Positions 52,332 through 62,152 of a stretch of 64,000 nucleotides of DNA are shown piece by piece. The translations under genes and the position numbers were made by a program. Below the pieces are notes generated by a model. That model saw nothing but the letters and a program-made list of their open reading frames with translations. It was not told where the DNA came from and made no database searches. The DNA lies in contig JAFTGH010000019.1 in NCBI GenBank assembly GCA_017458005.1, forward strand, positions 1 to 64,000. Reading direction: 5' to 3'. This DNA comes from Prevotella sp. (lineage in GTDB: Bacteria > Bacteroidota > Bacteroidia > Bacteroidales > Bacteroidaceae). Numbering within the stretch: position 1 is the first letter of the stretch; each line of letters begins with the position of its first letter.

Positions 52332-53768
52332 TTACTTGATATTGTCTACGAAGCGGAACAGACGGTTCCATCGGATGCCAGAGAAGCCACCACGGTCCGG
52401 GTCGCTGCTCCACCAGATGAAGATAGGCTTACCCACGATATGGTCTTCCGGCACAAAGCCCCAGTAACGGGAATCGAGAGAGTTATGACGGTTGTCACCC
52501 ATCATCCAGTAGTAGTCGAGTGTAAAGGTATAGGACGTGGCGACCTTGCCGTTGATGAGGATCTTGCCGTCCTTCACCTCCAAGGTGTTTCCCTCATAGG
52601 TACGGATGCACCGCTCATAGACTGGCAGGTTCTCCATCGTCAACTGGATGCTCTTGCCCTTGGCGGGAATCCAGACGGGACCGTAGTTGTCACGTGTCCA
52701 GTGCATATTTCCGTTAAGGGGGTAGATATCCAGTTCGCTTGCCTCGGTATTCAAGGTGACCGTCTCCGCATAGCCTCTCTTCTTCAGTTCCTCTGCCGCA
52801 TGCCGGGTCAGTGGCATGTATCCCGCTGTATTCAGCGACATGACATCCTCCATGGTGATACCCAGTTCCTTCATGACATCATCATCCAGACGCTGACGGA
52901 GTTTCACCTTATAGGTGTACTGTACGTTATCCGGCTCCTTGTTAGCCTTACCATCCAGATAGATGATGCGATCCTTGATCTGCAAGGTCTGTCCTGGCAA
53001 TCCCACGCAACGCTTGACATAATTCTCACGACGGTCAGTGGGACGGGTGTCTATCAGCCCGTATTCCTGCTGGTTGCGCACGATCTCGCTACGTCCTGAC
53101 TGATAGAGGAAATTGAAGTATTGCTGACGCTGCTCCACCGTCAGGGAATCAGGATTCGGACGTTGCGGATACATCTGATAACCCAGTTGGTAGCACATCT
53201 GATAGAAGTCGTAAGCCTGATACTGCGGGGCACTGCACAGGGTGTCGCCTGCTGGATAGTTGAACACCACGATGTCATTCAGTTCCACCTTCCCCAATCC
53301 CTTCACACGACGATAGTCCCAGTGAGGCCACTCGATGTAACTCTTGCATTGGAACAAAGGGAGCGTGTGCTGTGTCAGAGGCATCGTCAGTGGTGTCTCT
53401 GGGATACGGGGACCATAACTCACCTTCGACACGAAGAGGTAGTCGCCCGTCAGCAGGCTCTTCTCCAGCGAACTGGAGGGTATCACATAGTTCTGGAAGA
53501 AGAACAGGTTGATGAAATACACGGCGACGAGGGCGAACACCAGCGCGTCGACCCATGACATCACGAACTTGATGGGACCCTCCGCGTCTTTCCACCACTG
53601 CCAACGTATCTTCTTCGAGATATATACATCATAGATAAAAGGTATTACCAACAGTCCCCACCATGACTTCACCCAGTAGAGGAAAAGGAGGTATAATACC
53701 AATACGATGATGAACTTAGTCCACTGGACTTTCATGTTCAGTTTTTTCTTCTCTCTGTCTTCCATCAC
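52332..53768 (-). CDS. lepB: Signal peptidase I
   Basis: This 478-residue inner-membrane protease cleaves signal peptides from exported proteins. Two N-terminal membrane regions (about 18-45 and 70-92) precede box B, VIPSSSLEKSLLTGDY, with Ser100 as nucleophile. The general-base Lys252 is in ENYVKRCVGLPGQ, and box E is MGDNRHNSLDSRYWGFV. A 100-residue insertion between boxes B and D (QCKSYIEWPHW to RPTDRREN) makes it longer than E. coli LepB, as usual in Bacteroidota. It directly follows dapB with no gap. Met12 is a possible alternative start. Confidence 0.93.
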   Translation of the reverse strand: MMEDREKKKLNMKVQWTKFIIVLVLYLLFLYWVKSWWGLLVIPFIYDVYISKKIRWQWWKDAEGPIKFVMSWVDALVFALVAVYFINLFFFQNYVIPSSSLEKSLLTGDYLFVSKVSYGPRIPETPLTMPLTQHTLPLFQCKSYIEWPHWDYRRVKGLGKVELNDIVVFNYPAGDTLCSAPQYQAYDFYQMCYQLGYQMYPQRPNPDSLTVEQRQQYFNFLYQSGRSEIVRNQQEYGLIDTRPTDRRENYVKRCVGLPGQTLQIKDRIIYLDGKANKEPDNVQYTYKVKLRQRLDDDVMKELGITMEDVMSLNTAGYMPLTRHAAEELKKRGYAETVTLNTEASELDIYPLNGNMHWTRDNYGPVWIPAKGKSIQLTMENLPVYERCIRTYEGNTLEVKDGKILINGKVATSYTFTLDYYWMMGDNRHNSLDSRYWGFVPEDHIVGKPIFIWWSSDPDRGGFSGIRWNRLFRFVDNIK

Positions 53769-54485
53769 TTAGAATTTAAACATGTCGGAAATGGTGAGCA
53801 GTCCCTGATGCTCCTTCGTATACTCCGCGGCAAGCACGGCACCGAGGGCAAAGCCCTTACGGCTATGGGCATCGTGGGTGATCGTAATCAGGTCGGCATC
53901 GGAGTCATAACGGATGGTATGGATGCCTGGCACCTCGCCACGACGGATATGGTCGACACGGAGGAACTGCTTGTCTGTCGTATCCTCTTTCCAAGCCTCT
54001 TTACGGTCGATACGCTCCACAATCTCCTCTGCGAGGGTGATCGCCGTACCACTGGGATGGTCGAGTTTATGCACATGGTGCGTCTCCTCCATCTCCACAT
54101 CGTACTGGGGGAACTGGTTCATAATCTTGGCAAGATACCTATTGACTGCGGAGAAGATGGCAACACCGATGCTGAAGTTCGAAGCCCAGAACAAAGTCTT
54201 GCCGCCCTCCGTACAAGCCTTGCGCACGTCATCGCCATGCTCTGTCATCCAGCCCGTACTGCCTGATACCACCTTCACGCCTTTCTCCCAAGCCTTCAGA
54301 TAGTTGCCATAGGCAGCCTGCGGAGCCGTAAACTCAATAGCGACATCCGCAGAGGCAAAGGCAGGAGCGTTAAAATCCTCCTGATTGTCGATATCAATGA
54401 TACTCACGATCTCATGACCACGGTCAAGGGCGATCTGCTCAATCATCTTGCCCATCTTGCCATAGCCTATCAATGCTATTTTCAT
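53769..54485 (-). CDS. dapB: 4-hydroxy-tetrahydrodipicolinate reductase
   Basis: A 238-residue NAD(P)H enzyme of the diaminopimelate/lysine pathway. The Rossmann start is MKIALIGYGKMGKMIEQIAL, the active-site region is EETHHVHKLDHPSGTAITLA, and SNFSIGVAIF is also typical. The product feeds the meso-diaminopimelate used by MurE in this window. It heads the operon dapB-lepB-lepB'-wbqC, an order common in Bacteroidota. Confidence 0.94.
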   Translation of the reverse strand: MKIALIGYGKMGKMIEQIALDRGHEIVSIIDIDNQEDFNAPAFASADVAIEFTAPQAAYGNYLKAWEKGVKVVSGSTGWMTEHGDDVRKACTEGGKTLFWASNFSIGVAIFSAVNRYLAKIMNQFPQYDVEMEETHHVHKLDHPSGTAITLAEEIVERIDRKEAWKEDTTDKQFLRVDHIRRGEVPGIHTIRYDSDADLITITHDAHSRKGFALGAVLAAEYTKEHQGLLTISDMFKF

Positions 54486-54557
54486 AAACCTATATACCTA
54501 TATTATATATTAATAATGTGAATTATTCGGCAAAGTTTATCAGTATTCTCTCTCGTA

Positions 54558-57500
54558 TCAGTTGAACAGATAGCGGATGGTGAACATGATCTGGTAAGTA
54601 GAGGCGACATTCAGGAAGTTCTGCGAGGTGCTGAGGTGGCGAGCACCATCCACCGTGTTATAGGTATACTTACCACTCTTATAGGTCAGCAAGTCATTAC
54701 CCGTAATCTGCTTGTAGAGTCCCCAGTCCTTACAGAGGAAGTTCGGCAGGTTGAGGATATCGAGTCCCAACTGTAAGGTGTGCTTCTGCTTACCCAGCAT
54801 GATGCTCATGTCGCGGGTATATTTGAAGTCGAGTTGATGGTGCCAAGGCATCTTCGCGCCACCACGCTCGGTGTACTGTCCCTTGCGGTCTTTCAGGTAG
54901 TCGTCCTGATTGATGAACGCCCAGAAGTCGTCACGCTGCATATCAGCCGTGTAGGTTGCTCCGTCCACCTCTCCATTGTCGGCAAAGTCCCAACTGTTGA
55001 GTTCCTCACGGGAGGCAGGGATATAGAGGAGGTTACCCGGTGCTGACGGGTCGCTGTTCACATTACTGCTGAAGATATAGGAATAGCGGCTGTAGGAGAA
55101 GTTGCCTAAGTAGCCATACTGATAACCGTCGTAAATGAGGCTGAACGTCGAGGTGGCATTCTTCGACTCCTTGAGTTTGTAACTTGCCGACAGCAGCAGG
55201 CGGTTAGGAGCCACATAGGTGGCATAGCCTGTCTCATTGTCATTGACGGCATGGATAGAACTACGGTAGTTGTTATAGGCAGAGGACACCTGGTCGCCGA
55301 TACCCTCAGTATACGATTTCGCCTTGGAGATGGTATAGGATGCCGAGAGGTCGAGTCCGAAGTCGAACGACTTACGCAACTGGGCGCTCAACGACATATA
55401 GTAGGCTTTAGAACCTGCGTTCTCCAGTACGTAAGCGGAGTGACTGGCATCATAATAGGACATCTTATGGCGGATGTCACCGTGTCCCAGATCGACAGTG
55501 GAGGTGCCGTCCCAGTAAATATCAGCATTAGAGACAACCACAGGGTTCAGGTCCTTGTTATAGATGCCCTCCAAGGTGAAGTCAATGCCACCAGGCAGTT
55601 TGGCGTCGAAGGCGAGAGAAGCCTTCCAGGTCTTCGGCATGCGGAGGTCCTCACTAAGGATCGTCGGACTGCCCGGTACCGTGGTCGACGAGGTGGCGTT
55701 GATCTGTTGCAGCATCTCCTGCTGGCTCATGGTGAAGGAGGGCATGGTCTTTCCGTTGGCGGCAGTAGCCACGTAGGAGGTCTGTCCCATACCAGAGTTA
55801 CCGACTGCGGAGACGAGCCATACGAACGGCATACGACCTACGAAGAGACCCGTACCACCACGGAGGATGTACTTACGGTTGCCTGTGATGTCCCAGTTGA
55901 AGCCCACACGTGGTGAGAAACTGACACTGGCATCAGGTACGTTGTCTGTACGGAAATGGCGTCCGCCAAAGTCAATATCATAATATTCCTCGTTGAAGTT
56001 GTTTTTCAAAGAGGGGTAGGAAGGCAACTCGAGACGCACACCAATGGAGGTGCGGAAACGGTCAGACCAACTGATATTATCCTGCAGATAGAACGACCAT
56101 TGGTTGGTCTTCATCTCGGAGGTGAACATGCTGTGAGCGTCATTATTTCCATAGGTAATACCAAACAGGCGTGGCTGTGCGCCAAAGACTTGAGCCCACT
56201 GCCCATTAGCCACTTGCTCTGGTGTCGCCTCAAAGGCATAATAACCTGCGGCTGCCTGCGCATAGCCGTTTGCCGCATAGTTATGCTCAAACTGGATACC
56301 AGCGAACAGGTTGTGCTTGCCAATGGTCATGTTCACCTCGTCCGTAATGACCGTGTTCTTCGTCTGGGCAAGGTTGCCATAGGTGAAGACGTCACCCGTC
56401 AACGCCCAAGAGGGGTAATGTCCTTGTCCGTCGTCCATCACGATCTCGACGACTGGAGCAGCATCGTTATACTCTGTGGAACGTGGCTGGTCCTGGAACG
56501 AGTAGGTGCCACGCAGCGTATTATGCAGTTTCCCAAAGGTACTGTTCAACTCAGCCGCAACAGAGGTGAAGCGGTATTCAGCATAGTAACGGCTGGACAA
56601 GGAGTTCATACTGTAGTTGGTCAAACTACCGTAACTGTTCTGGTTACCGCCATAGATAGCCGTTGCCTGATTGCTGCCGATAGAACGGGAGGCGGAAGCG
56701 TTGTTAGAAACCTTACGATTAGACTTCGTGAAACGAACGTTGAACTTATGGTTGTCGTTGATGTTCCAGTCCAGACGGGCAAGGATGCGGTAGGCGGGAG
56801 TCTTGACATTATAGCCCTGCCATGGTCCTGTGGTCAGCCCATAGGTGTTTTGCAGGTAGTCAGAGAGACTTTCCAACTCATTAATCTGAGGGCGACGGTT
56901 AGTTGGCGTATAGGGTGTCCCGCCGTTACCTGCGCGTGCCGCAGGACCTGTCGTGATATTATCCTCTATCTCGCCATTGACGAAGAAGAAGAGTTTGTCC
57001 TTGAGGATAGGTCCTCCAAAAGTCAGTCCGTAGGTATTGGCATGTCCGTTGTCGACAGCCAGTGTGGTATCACCCACACGACTTCCTCGCAGACTGGTAC
57101 TTGTCAGATAGGTGTAGACACTGCCGCTAAACTGGTTCGTACCGCTCTTAGTAACAGCATTGATGCCACCACCTGTAAAACCGCTCTGACGGACATCATA
57201 GGGAGTGATACTGATGGTCATCTGCTCCAACGCATCCAACGAGATAGGTGTACCACCGCCAGGCAGTGGAGAGGATCCCAAACCGAAGGCATTATTGAAT
57301 GAGGCACCGTCGATGGTCACACTCGACTGACGGTAGTTACCACCACCGATAGCCATTCCACTTGCGGAACTACTCTGGGGGGTCAACTTCATGATATCTG
57401 TCATGCTGCGTCCTACCGTTGGGATGACAGACATCGCGGCGCTATTCAGGTTGGTCACGGCACCAGAGCGGTCACTGCGCATCGTATTGTTTGCCTGAGC

Positions 57501-57860
57501 CGTCACGACCACCTCTGTCAGCATCTCACTTCCCTCTACCAAGTTGGCGTCGATTACCGAGTTCTGTCCCAGTTGCAACTGCACATCGGTAAACTGCTTG
57601 GTCTGGAAACCAATATAGGAAATCTCTATCTCATAGGGACCTCCTGCACGCATTCCACTCACCGTGTAGCGACCATCAATATTGGTGATGGCACGATAAA
57701 TCGTTCCCGAGGGAACATGCTTGGCAGTGATGGTGGCACCTATCGCCTCCTCATTGCCTGCTGTCACAATACCACTGATTCCCGATGTGGTCACCTGTGC
57801 TGTCACGGTCATCATTGCCATCAGCAAGAAGACCAGGGAAAGGATTCGTTTTTTGTTCAT
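54558..57860 (-). CDS. Oar-like TonB-dependent outer membrane receptor
   Basis: The 1100-residue protein has a signal peptide (MNKKRILSLVFLLMAMMTVT, then AQ), an N-terminal carboxypeptidase-regulatory-like domain (SGIVTAGNEEAIGATITAKH), a plug domain (LTEVVVTAQANNTMRSD to FTGGGINAVTKSGTN) and a long beta-barrel. The plug sequence with SSVTIDGASFNNAFGLGS resembles Oar/OmpA-related receptors, not SusC. No SusD gene follows. It lies 18 nt after a Na/Pi cotransporter gene, so the pair is probably co-transcribed; its substrate is unknown. Confidence 0.87.
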   Translation of the reverse strand: MNKKRILSLVFLLMAMMTVTAQVTTSGISGIVTAGNEEAIGATITAKHVPSGTIYRAITNIDGRYTVSGMRAGGPYEIEISYIGFQTKQFTDVQLQLGQNSVIDANLVEGSEMLTEVVVTAQANNTMRSDRSGAVTNLNSAAMSVIPTVGRSMTDIMKLTPQSSSASGMAIGGGNYRQSSVTIDGASFNNAFGLGSSPLPGGGTPISLDALEQMTISITPYDVRQSGFTGGGINAVTKSGTNQFSGSVYTYLTSTSLRGSRVGDTTLAVDNGHANTYGLTFGGPILKDKLFFFVNGEIEDNITTGPAARAGNGGTPYTPTNRRPQINELESLSDYLQNTYGLTTGPWQGYNVKTPAYRILARLDWNINDNHKFNVRFTKSNRKVSNNASASRSIGSNQATAIYGGNQNSYGSLTNYSMNSLSSRYYAEYRFTSVAAELNSTFGKLHNTLRGTYSFQDQPRSTEYNDAAPVVEIVMDDGQGHYPSWALTGDVFTYGNLAQTKNTVITDEVNMTIGKHNLFAGIQFEHNYAANGYAQAAAGYYAFEATPEQVANGQWAQVFGAQPRLFGITYGNNDAHSMFTSEMKTNQWSFYLQDNISWSDRFRTSIGVRLELPSYPSLKNNFNEEYYDIDFGGRHFRTDNVPDASVSFSPRVGFNWDITGNRKYILRGGTGLFVGRMPFVWLVSAVGNSGMGQTSYVATAANGKTMPSFTMSQQEMLQQINATSSTTVPGSPTILSEDLRMPKTWKASLAFDAKLPGGIDFTLEGIYNKDLNPVVVSNADIYWDGTSTVDLGHGDIRHKMSYYDASHSAYVLENAGSKAYYMSLSAQLRKSFDFGLDLSASYTISKAKSYTEGIGDQVSSAYNNYRSSIHAVNDNETGYATYVAPNRLLLSASYKLKESKNATSTFSLIYDGYQYGYLGNFSYSRYSYIFSSNVNSDPSAPGNLLYIPASREELNSWDFADNGEVDGATYTADMQRDDFWAFINQDDYLKDRKGQYTERGGAKMPWHHQLDFKYTRDMSIMLGKQKHTLQLGLDILNLPNFLCKDWGLYKQITGNDLLTYKSGKYTYNTVDGARHLSTSQNFLNVASTYQIMFTIRYLFN

Positions 57861-57878
57861 TTGTCTTATTTAGTCTTA

Positions 57879-59630
57879 TTATAAATCTTTCTGTCGGGTT
57901 CCCATACGAGCCTCCACTACATTCACCACATAGTCGCCGAGTTTCTCACACTCGTTGACAATATCCATATAGATAGTACCCACGGCATAGGTGTACTCGT
58001 GGTTATTCACATCATTGATGTTCTGCGACTTCAACTGGTTGCGGTAGTTGTTGATCTCGTTCTCAATATTGAAGGTGCGATTGACATCATAGGAATCCTT
58101 ACGACCATTCATCAGACGATTCATCTGCGAGAGCGCCTCGTCTGTGAGTTCCATCATCTGGTGGATATGCTCATACTGCTTCTCGCTGAAGTGGTCCTGC
58201 TTGCCCTGATATTTGCGGGAAATGGTACGGGCGATGTTATAGCAAGCATCACCGATACTCTCCAGTTCGGAGATCTCACGCAGCATGGCGCGTATCTTCG
58301 CCTTGGTGTCATCACTAAGATGCGCGTCACCCACCTGATCAAGGTAATTGGCAATCTCCAGTTCCATGTTATCGGAGATACCCTCGTATTTCTCGATACG
58401 GGTGTAGAGTTTGTTGAAATCACCGGTCTGAGCATTGTTCTTCTTCGCCGTCTCACTACTGCTCAAGGTCAGCAACTCACGCACCATATTGAACATGCGC
58501 TGCATACGCTCGGAGAAAGACTGTATCTCCTTCTGCGCCTCCAAGACAGAGAGTTCCGGCGTCTTCATGAAGCCTGCCGTAATGAAATGCAGACGGAAGT
58601 CCTCCTCCTCGTCGATTTTCTTGGGCTTGATCACCCAACATACCAATTTCTCTATCTGAGGAATAAACCAGATGAGGATGAAGGTATTAACGACATTGAA
58701 ACAGGTGTGGAAAGCGGCAAGCACAAAACTCAGTTTGGCGGCATTGGCAAGAAAAGCCTCAGCACCAGCCGACTCCTTCGTCATCGTGACATCATAGCCT
58801 ACGAAACCACAAACCATATCCACGAAGGGACGGAAGATAAACAGGATCCACACCACCCCAAACACGTTGAAGAACATGTGGGCAAGGGCTGCCCTTCGCG
58901 CTGGGGTGTTCGCCGACATCGCAGCAAGGTTAGAGGTCACGGTCGTTCCGATATTCTCACCCATCACCAGGGCAATACCCTGATAGATAGGCAGTACGCC
59001 ACTCGAACAGAGAATCATCGTGATAGCCATGACGGCAGCGCTGGACTGGACACAGAACGTCAAGATACCTCCCAGCAACAGGAAGATAATGGTAGTCACA
59101 AAGGAGTTGGGGTCGAAAGAGGCAAAGAAGTCAAGCACAGCCTGGTTCTCTCCCAAATGCATATCAATACCTGTCTGTCGCAAGGTACCCAATCCCAGAA
59201 ACATAAAGGCGATACCAAAGAGGAAATCACCGATGTAACGTTTCTGCTTATAGTAGATCAAGATAATAGCAATGAAGAAGGCCGGGTAGACGAAATCCGT
59301 GATATTGAACGAGAAACCTGCCGACATGATCCATGCCGTCAGTGTCGTTCCGATATTCGCACCCATGATGACAGAGATTGCCTGCGCCAAAGTCAACAGA
59401 CCCGCATTGACAAACGACACCGTCATCACCGTTGTCGCCGTACTCGACTGTACACTTGCCGTCACGAGCATTCCTGTCAACATTCCCATAAAGCGATTGG
59501 TGGTCATCGCCCCCAAAACGTGACGTAACTGCGGTCCCGCCATCTTCTGTAAAGCCTCACTCATCGACTTCATACCGAACATCAGCAAGGCGAGAGAGCC
59601 CAATAACTTAAAAATAACCCAAATAGACAT
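57879..59630 (-). CDS. Na/Pi cotransporter family protein with PhoU-like domain
   Basis: A 583-residue membrane protein. The first 350 residues have 8-10 helices with two inverted Na/Pi repeats, each holding a QSS motif (VTASVQSSTATTVMTV and FCVQSSAAVMAITM). From about residue 370 there is a soluble helical PhoU-like domain (FSERMQRMFNMVRELLTL, SDNMELEIANYLDQVG, LESIGDACYNIARTI). The family takes up phosphate with Na+; similar proteins also act in phosphate efflux or c-di-AMP/c-di-GMP-linked control. It precedes the Oar-like receptor by 18 nt and diverges from the kinase gene. Confidence 0.88.
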   Translation of the reverse strand: MSIWVIFKLLGSLALLMFGMKSMSEALQKMAGPQLRHVLGAMTTNRFMGMLTGMLVTASVQSSTATTVMTVSFVNAGLLTLAQAISVIMGANIGTTLTAWIMSAGFSFNITDFVYPAFFIAIILIYYKQKRYIGDFLFGIAFMFLGLGTLRQTGIDMHLGENQAVLDFFASFDPNSFVTTIIFLLLGGILTFCVQSSAAVMAITMILCSSGVLPIYQGIALVMGENIGTTVTSNLAAMSANTPARRAALAHMFFNVFGVVWILFIFRPFVDMVCGFVGYDVTMTKESAGAEAFLANAAKLSFVLAAFHTCFNVVNTFILIWFIPQIEKLVCWVIKPKKIDEEEDFRLHFITAGFMKTPELSVLEAQKEIQSFSERMQRMFNMVRELLTLSSSETAKKNNAQTGDFNKLYTRIEKYEGISDNMELEIANYLDQVGDAHLSDDTKAKIRAMLREISELESIGDACYNIARTISRKYQGKQDHFSEKQYEHIHQMMELTDEALSQMNRLMNGRKDSYDVNRTFNIENEINNYRNQLKSQNINDVNNHEYTYAVGTIYMDIVNECEKLGDYVVNVVEARMGTRQKDL

Positions 59631-59680
59631 TGATATTTATATTTTTACTTTTTTCAATTCGTTCTTTCAATTATTTTTCG

Positions 59681-59688
59681 TATCTTTG
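59681..59688 (+). promoter_or_regulatory. -7 box for the TGS-uridine kinase-like gene
   Basis: TATCTTTG matches TAnnTTTG, 28 nt before the ATG at 59717, and rules out the longer frame from 59630. Confidence 0.65.
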
Positions 59689-59716
59689 CCCAACATTACC
59701 AAAAAACATCAGGCTT

Positions 59717-61378
59717 ATGACACAGACTATCACAATCCGTTGCAAAAATAATAAAAAAAACTTAGATATCAGCATCGGAAGCACACTTTCTGATATTTTT
59801 TTTCAAACAGGACTCGAAATGCCCTATGGTCCTATCAATGCCAGAGTAAACAATAAAATCGAGGGAATGCACTTTCGGGTATATAAGCCCAAAGAGGTGG
59901 AGTTTCTCGATATGCACGACGGCTCAGCCCTACGAACTTATACCCGAAGTCTGTTCTTCGTGCTCAACAAGGCTGCCCATGAACTATACCCCGACTGCAC
60001 GGTGGTGATTGACATCCCTGTGTCAAACGGCTATTATGTGGACCTCCGCCTCGACCGCCCCGTGACGACGGAGGATGTAGACGCTATTCGCCAGCGGATG
60101 CGGGAGATCATTGACGCCGCCATCCCCATCCATCGCCACGAGACAACCACCGAGGACGCCATCCGGATGTTCCAAGAGAGCAAGTCCTACTCTAAGGTGC
60201 GCCTCTTGGAGAGTTCTGGGAGCCTGTATACCACCTATTATGACATTGACGGGTACATCGACTACTACTATGGCAGTTTGCTGACGAACACCTCACAACT
60301 TTACCTCTTCGGACTGGAGCCTTATTACGACGGGATGCTGTTGCGCATCCCCACCGCCTCTGACCCCTCCAAGTTGGGCGAACTGGTGAGACAAGACAAG
60401 ATGTTCGAGATCTTCAAGGAGCACCATCGCTGGCAGGGCATCCTGAAGATGCGCACGGTGGGCGACCTGAACAGGGCTATCCGTGGCGGATACTCCCCGC
60501 AACTGATACAGGTCAGTGAGGCGCTACAGGAGAAGAAAATGGCACAGATCGCTGATAAGATCGCCTCCCGCAAGGATGTGAAAATGGTACTGATAGCAGG
60601 ACCGTCGAGCAGTGGCAAGACAACCACCTGCAAGCGCCTCTCCGTTCAACTTGCCGTCAATGGCATCCAACCTGTGCAGATCTCCCTTGACGACTATTTC
60701 CTCTCTCGCGAGCAAACGCCAAGGGACGAGAAAGGCGACTATGACTTTGAGCACCTGCACGCCTTGAACATTCCCTTGCTCAACGAACAGATGAACGCCC
60801 TGCTACGTGGCGAGGAGATAGAATTGCCCCGCTATGACTTCCAGTCGGGACAAAGTCGCCCAAGTGGAAAGAAACTGCGACTAAAAGGTAATGAGGTTTT
60901 GGTGGTGGAGGGAATCCATGCGCTAAATCCAGAACTGACCGCACAGATTCCTGACAACCAGAAATTCCGTATCTATGCCTCAGCACTGACCACGATCCTA
61001 CTTGACAATCATAACTATATCCCTACGACGGACAACCGCCTGTTGCGACGCATCATCCGCGACTACAAGTATCGCGGCACCTCTGCCCAAGAGACCATCC
61101 GTCGCTGGCCGTCTGTCAGACGTGGTGAGAACCGTTGGATATTCCCCTATCAGGAGAATGCTGACGCCATGTTCAATACTGCCATGCTGTTCGAACTCGC
61201 CGTGATTCGCGGACAGGCGATTCCTGTGCTGGAGCAAGTGCCAGAGAACTGTGTCGAGTATGCGGAGGCATACCGCCTCTTAAAATTCCTACGCTATATC
61301 CAGCCTATTCCCGAAGACCATATCCCGCCCACCTCTCTTCTTAGAGAGTTCCTGGGTGGCAGTTCTTTCGACTACTAG
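59717..61378 (+). CDS. TGS-domain uridine kinase-like protein
   Basis: The 553-residue protein (start MTQTITIRCKNNKKNLDISI) joins an N-terminal TGS-like domain, a region related to the editing part of threonyl-tRNA synthetase (about 60-230, including HRHETTTEDAIRMF), and a C-terminal P-loop kinase of the uridine kinase/phosphoribulokinase type. The Walker A loop is IAGPSSSGKTTTCKRL near residue 295, followed by ISLDDYFLSREQTP. This fusion is widespread in Bacteroidota and Firmicutes as 'nucleoside kinase'; its true substrate is uncertain. Its stop is 1 nt from the convergent Sir2 gene end. Confidence 0.87.
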   Translation: MTQTITIRCKNNKKNLDISIGSTLSDIFFQTGLEMPYGPINARVNNKIEGMHFRVYKPKEVEFLDMHDGSALRTYTRSLFFVLNKAAHELYPDCTVVIDIPVSNGYYVDLRLDRPVTTEDVDAIRQRMREIIDAAIPIHRHETTTEDAIRMFQESKSYSKVRLLESSGSLYTTYYDIDGYIDYYYGSLLTNTSQLYLFGLEPYYDGMLLRIPTASDPSKLGELVRQDKMFEIFKEHHRWQGILKMRTVGDLNRAIRGGYSPQLIQVSEALQEKKMAQIADKIASRKDVKMVLIAGPSSSGKTTTCKRLSVQLAVNGIQPVQISLDDYFLSREQTPRDEKGDYDFEHLHALNIPLLNEQMNALLRGEEIELPRYDFQSGQSRPSGKKLRLKGNEVLVVEGIHALNPELTAQIPDNQKFRIYASALTTILLDNHNYIPTTDNRLLRRIIRDYKYRGTSAQETIRRWPSVRRGENRWIFPYQENADAMFNTAMLFELAVIRGQAIPVLEQVPENCVEYAEAYRLLKFLRYIQPIPEDHIPPTSLLREFLGGSSFDY

Positions 61379-61379
61379 G

Positions 61380-62078
61380 CTACTTCATCAAGATAGCGGA
61401 GAGTTCCTTCATGCCCTCACTGGCTCCCTTCTGTATCTGCTGCACATTGGCGCCAGCAGAAACGGGTTTGGGGTCAATGAGATAGACGGGTACGCCAGGA
61501 CGCACATACTGTACCAAACCTGCGGCAGGATAGACGTTAAGAGAGGTGCCGATGATGATAAAGATATCAGCCTGCATCGCCTCTGCCGCAGCGGCACTAA
61601 TCATGGGAACACCCTCGCCGAAGAAAACGATGAAAGGACGTAGCAAGGAGCCGTCGCCCGCCTTTGTACCTGGCTCCACCTCGCAGTTCTCTGGAGTCAG
61701 CGTGATCTGATAGCGAGGATCGTCCACGTCACGGCTACTACATACCTTCATCAGTTCACCATGCAGATGAATGACCTTCGTAGAGCCAGCCATCTCATGG
61801 AGGTTATCCACATTCTGGGTAACGACCGTCACGTCATACTGCTCCTCGAGTTTTGCCACCAAACGATGTCCCTCGTTGGGCTGCGTCCCCACACACTTCT
61901 TCCGCAGCATGTTATAGAAGTTCGTGACCAAGGTGGGATCAGCCTCCCACCCCTCATGAGTGGCGACCTTTGCCACGGGGTAGTTCTCCCATAGCCCGTC
62001 TGCGTCACGAAACGTTTTCAAACCACTCTCCACGGACATTCCCGCACCTGTCAAAACAACAATCTTCTTCATAAGCAT
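61380..62078 (-). CDS. Sir2-family NAD-dependent protein deacylase
   Basis: A 232-residue sirtuin that removes acyl groups from lysine using NAD. Motifs are VLTGAGMSVESGLKTFRD (NAD site), VTQNVDNLHE, the catalytic His in VIHLHGELMKV, and IIGTSLNVYPAAG. The usual four zinc cysteines are not present: only two Cys occur between the HGE motif and FGEG, so zinc is probably not bound. The start is Met1 or, more simply, Met3 (62072). A -7 box lies 15-21 nt upstream. Likely cytoplasmic. Confidence 0.88.
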   Translation of the reverse strand: MLMKKIVVLTGAGMSVESGLKTFRDADGLWENYPVAKVATHEGWEADPTLVTNFYNMLRKKCVGTQPNEGHRLVAKLEEQYDVTVVTQNVDNLHEMAGSTKVIHLHGELMKVCSSRDVDDPRYQITLTPENCEVEPGTKAGDGSLLRPFIVFFGEGVPMISAAAAEAMQADIFIIIGTSLNVYPAAGLVQYVRPGVPVYLIDPKPVSAGANVQQIQKGASEGMKELSAILMK

Positions 62079-62092
62079 TGAATTTTATTCCG

Positions 62093-62100
62093 CAAATATA
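62093..62100 (-). promoter_or_regulatory. -7 box for the Sir2 gene
   Basis: The minus strand reads TATATTTG, matching TAnnTTTG, divergent from the xpt promoter. Confidence 0.55.
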
Positions 62101-62123
62101 GCAAATAATTGGGAATAATTTCG

Positions 62124-62131
62124 TAATTTTG
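62124..62131 (+). promoter_or_regulatory. -7 box for xpt
   Basis: TAATTTTG matches TAnnTTTG and ends 21 nt before the xpt ATG. The leader is too short for a purine riboswitch. Confidence 0.6.
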
Positions 62132-62152
62132 CAAAAATAAACAAATATAACC

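Noticed and set aside
55956..57302. 448-residue plus-strand frame opposite the TonB-dependent receptor
   Set aside because: It is antisense to a long gene with clear signal peptide, plug and barrel; the translation has no recognisable domains.
57999..59528. 509-residue plus-strand frame opposite the Na/Pi cotransporter
   Set aside because: Low-complexity His/Arg/Gln-rich translation that mirrors the codon pattern of the real membrane protein gene.
62100..62152. Purine riboswitch upstream of xpt
   Set aside because: Only about 17-21 nt lie between the promoter box and the ATG, too short for the aptamer.
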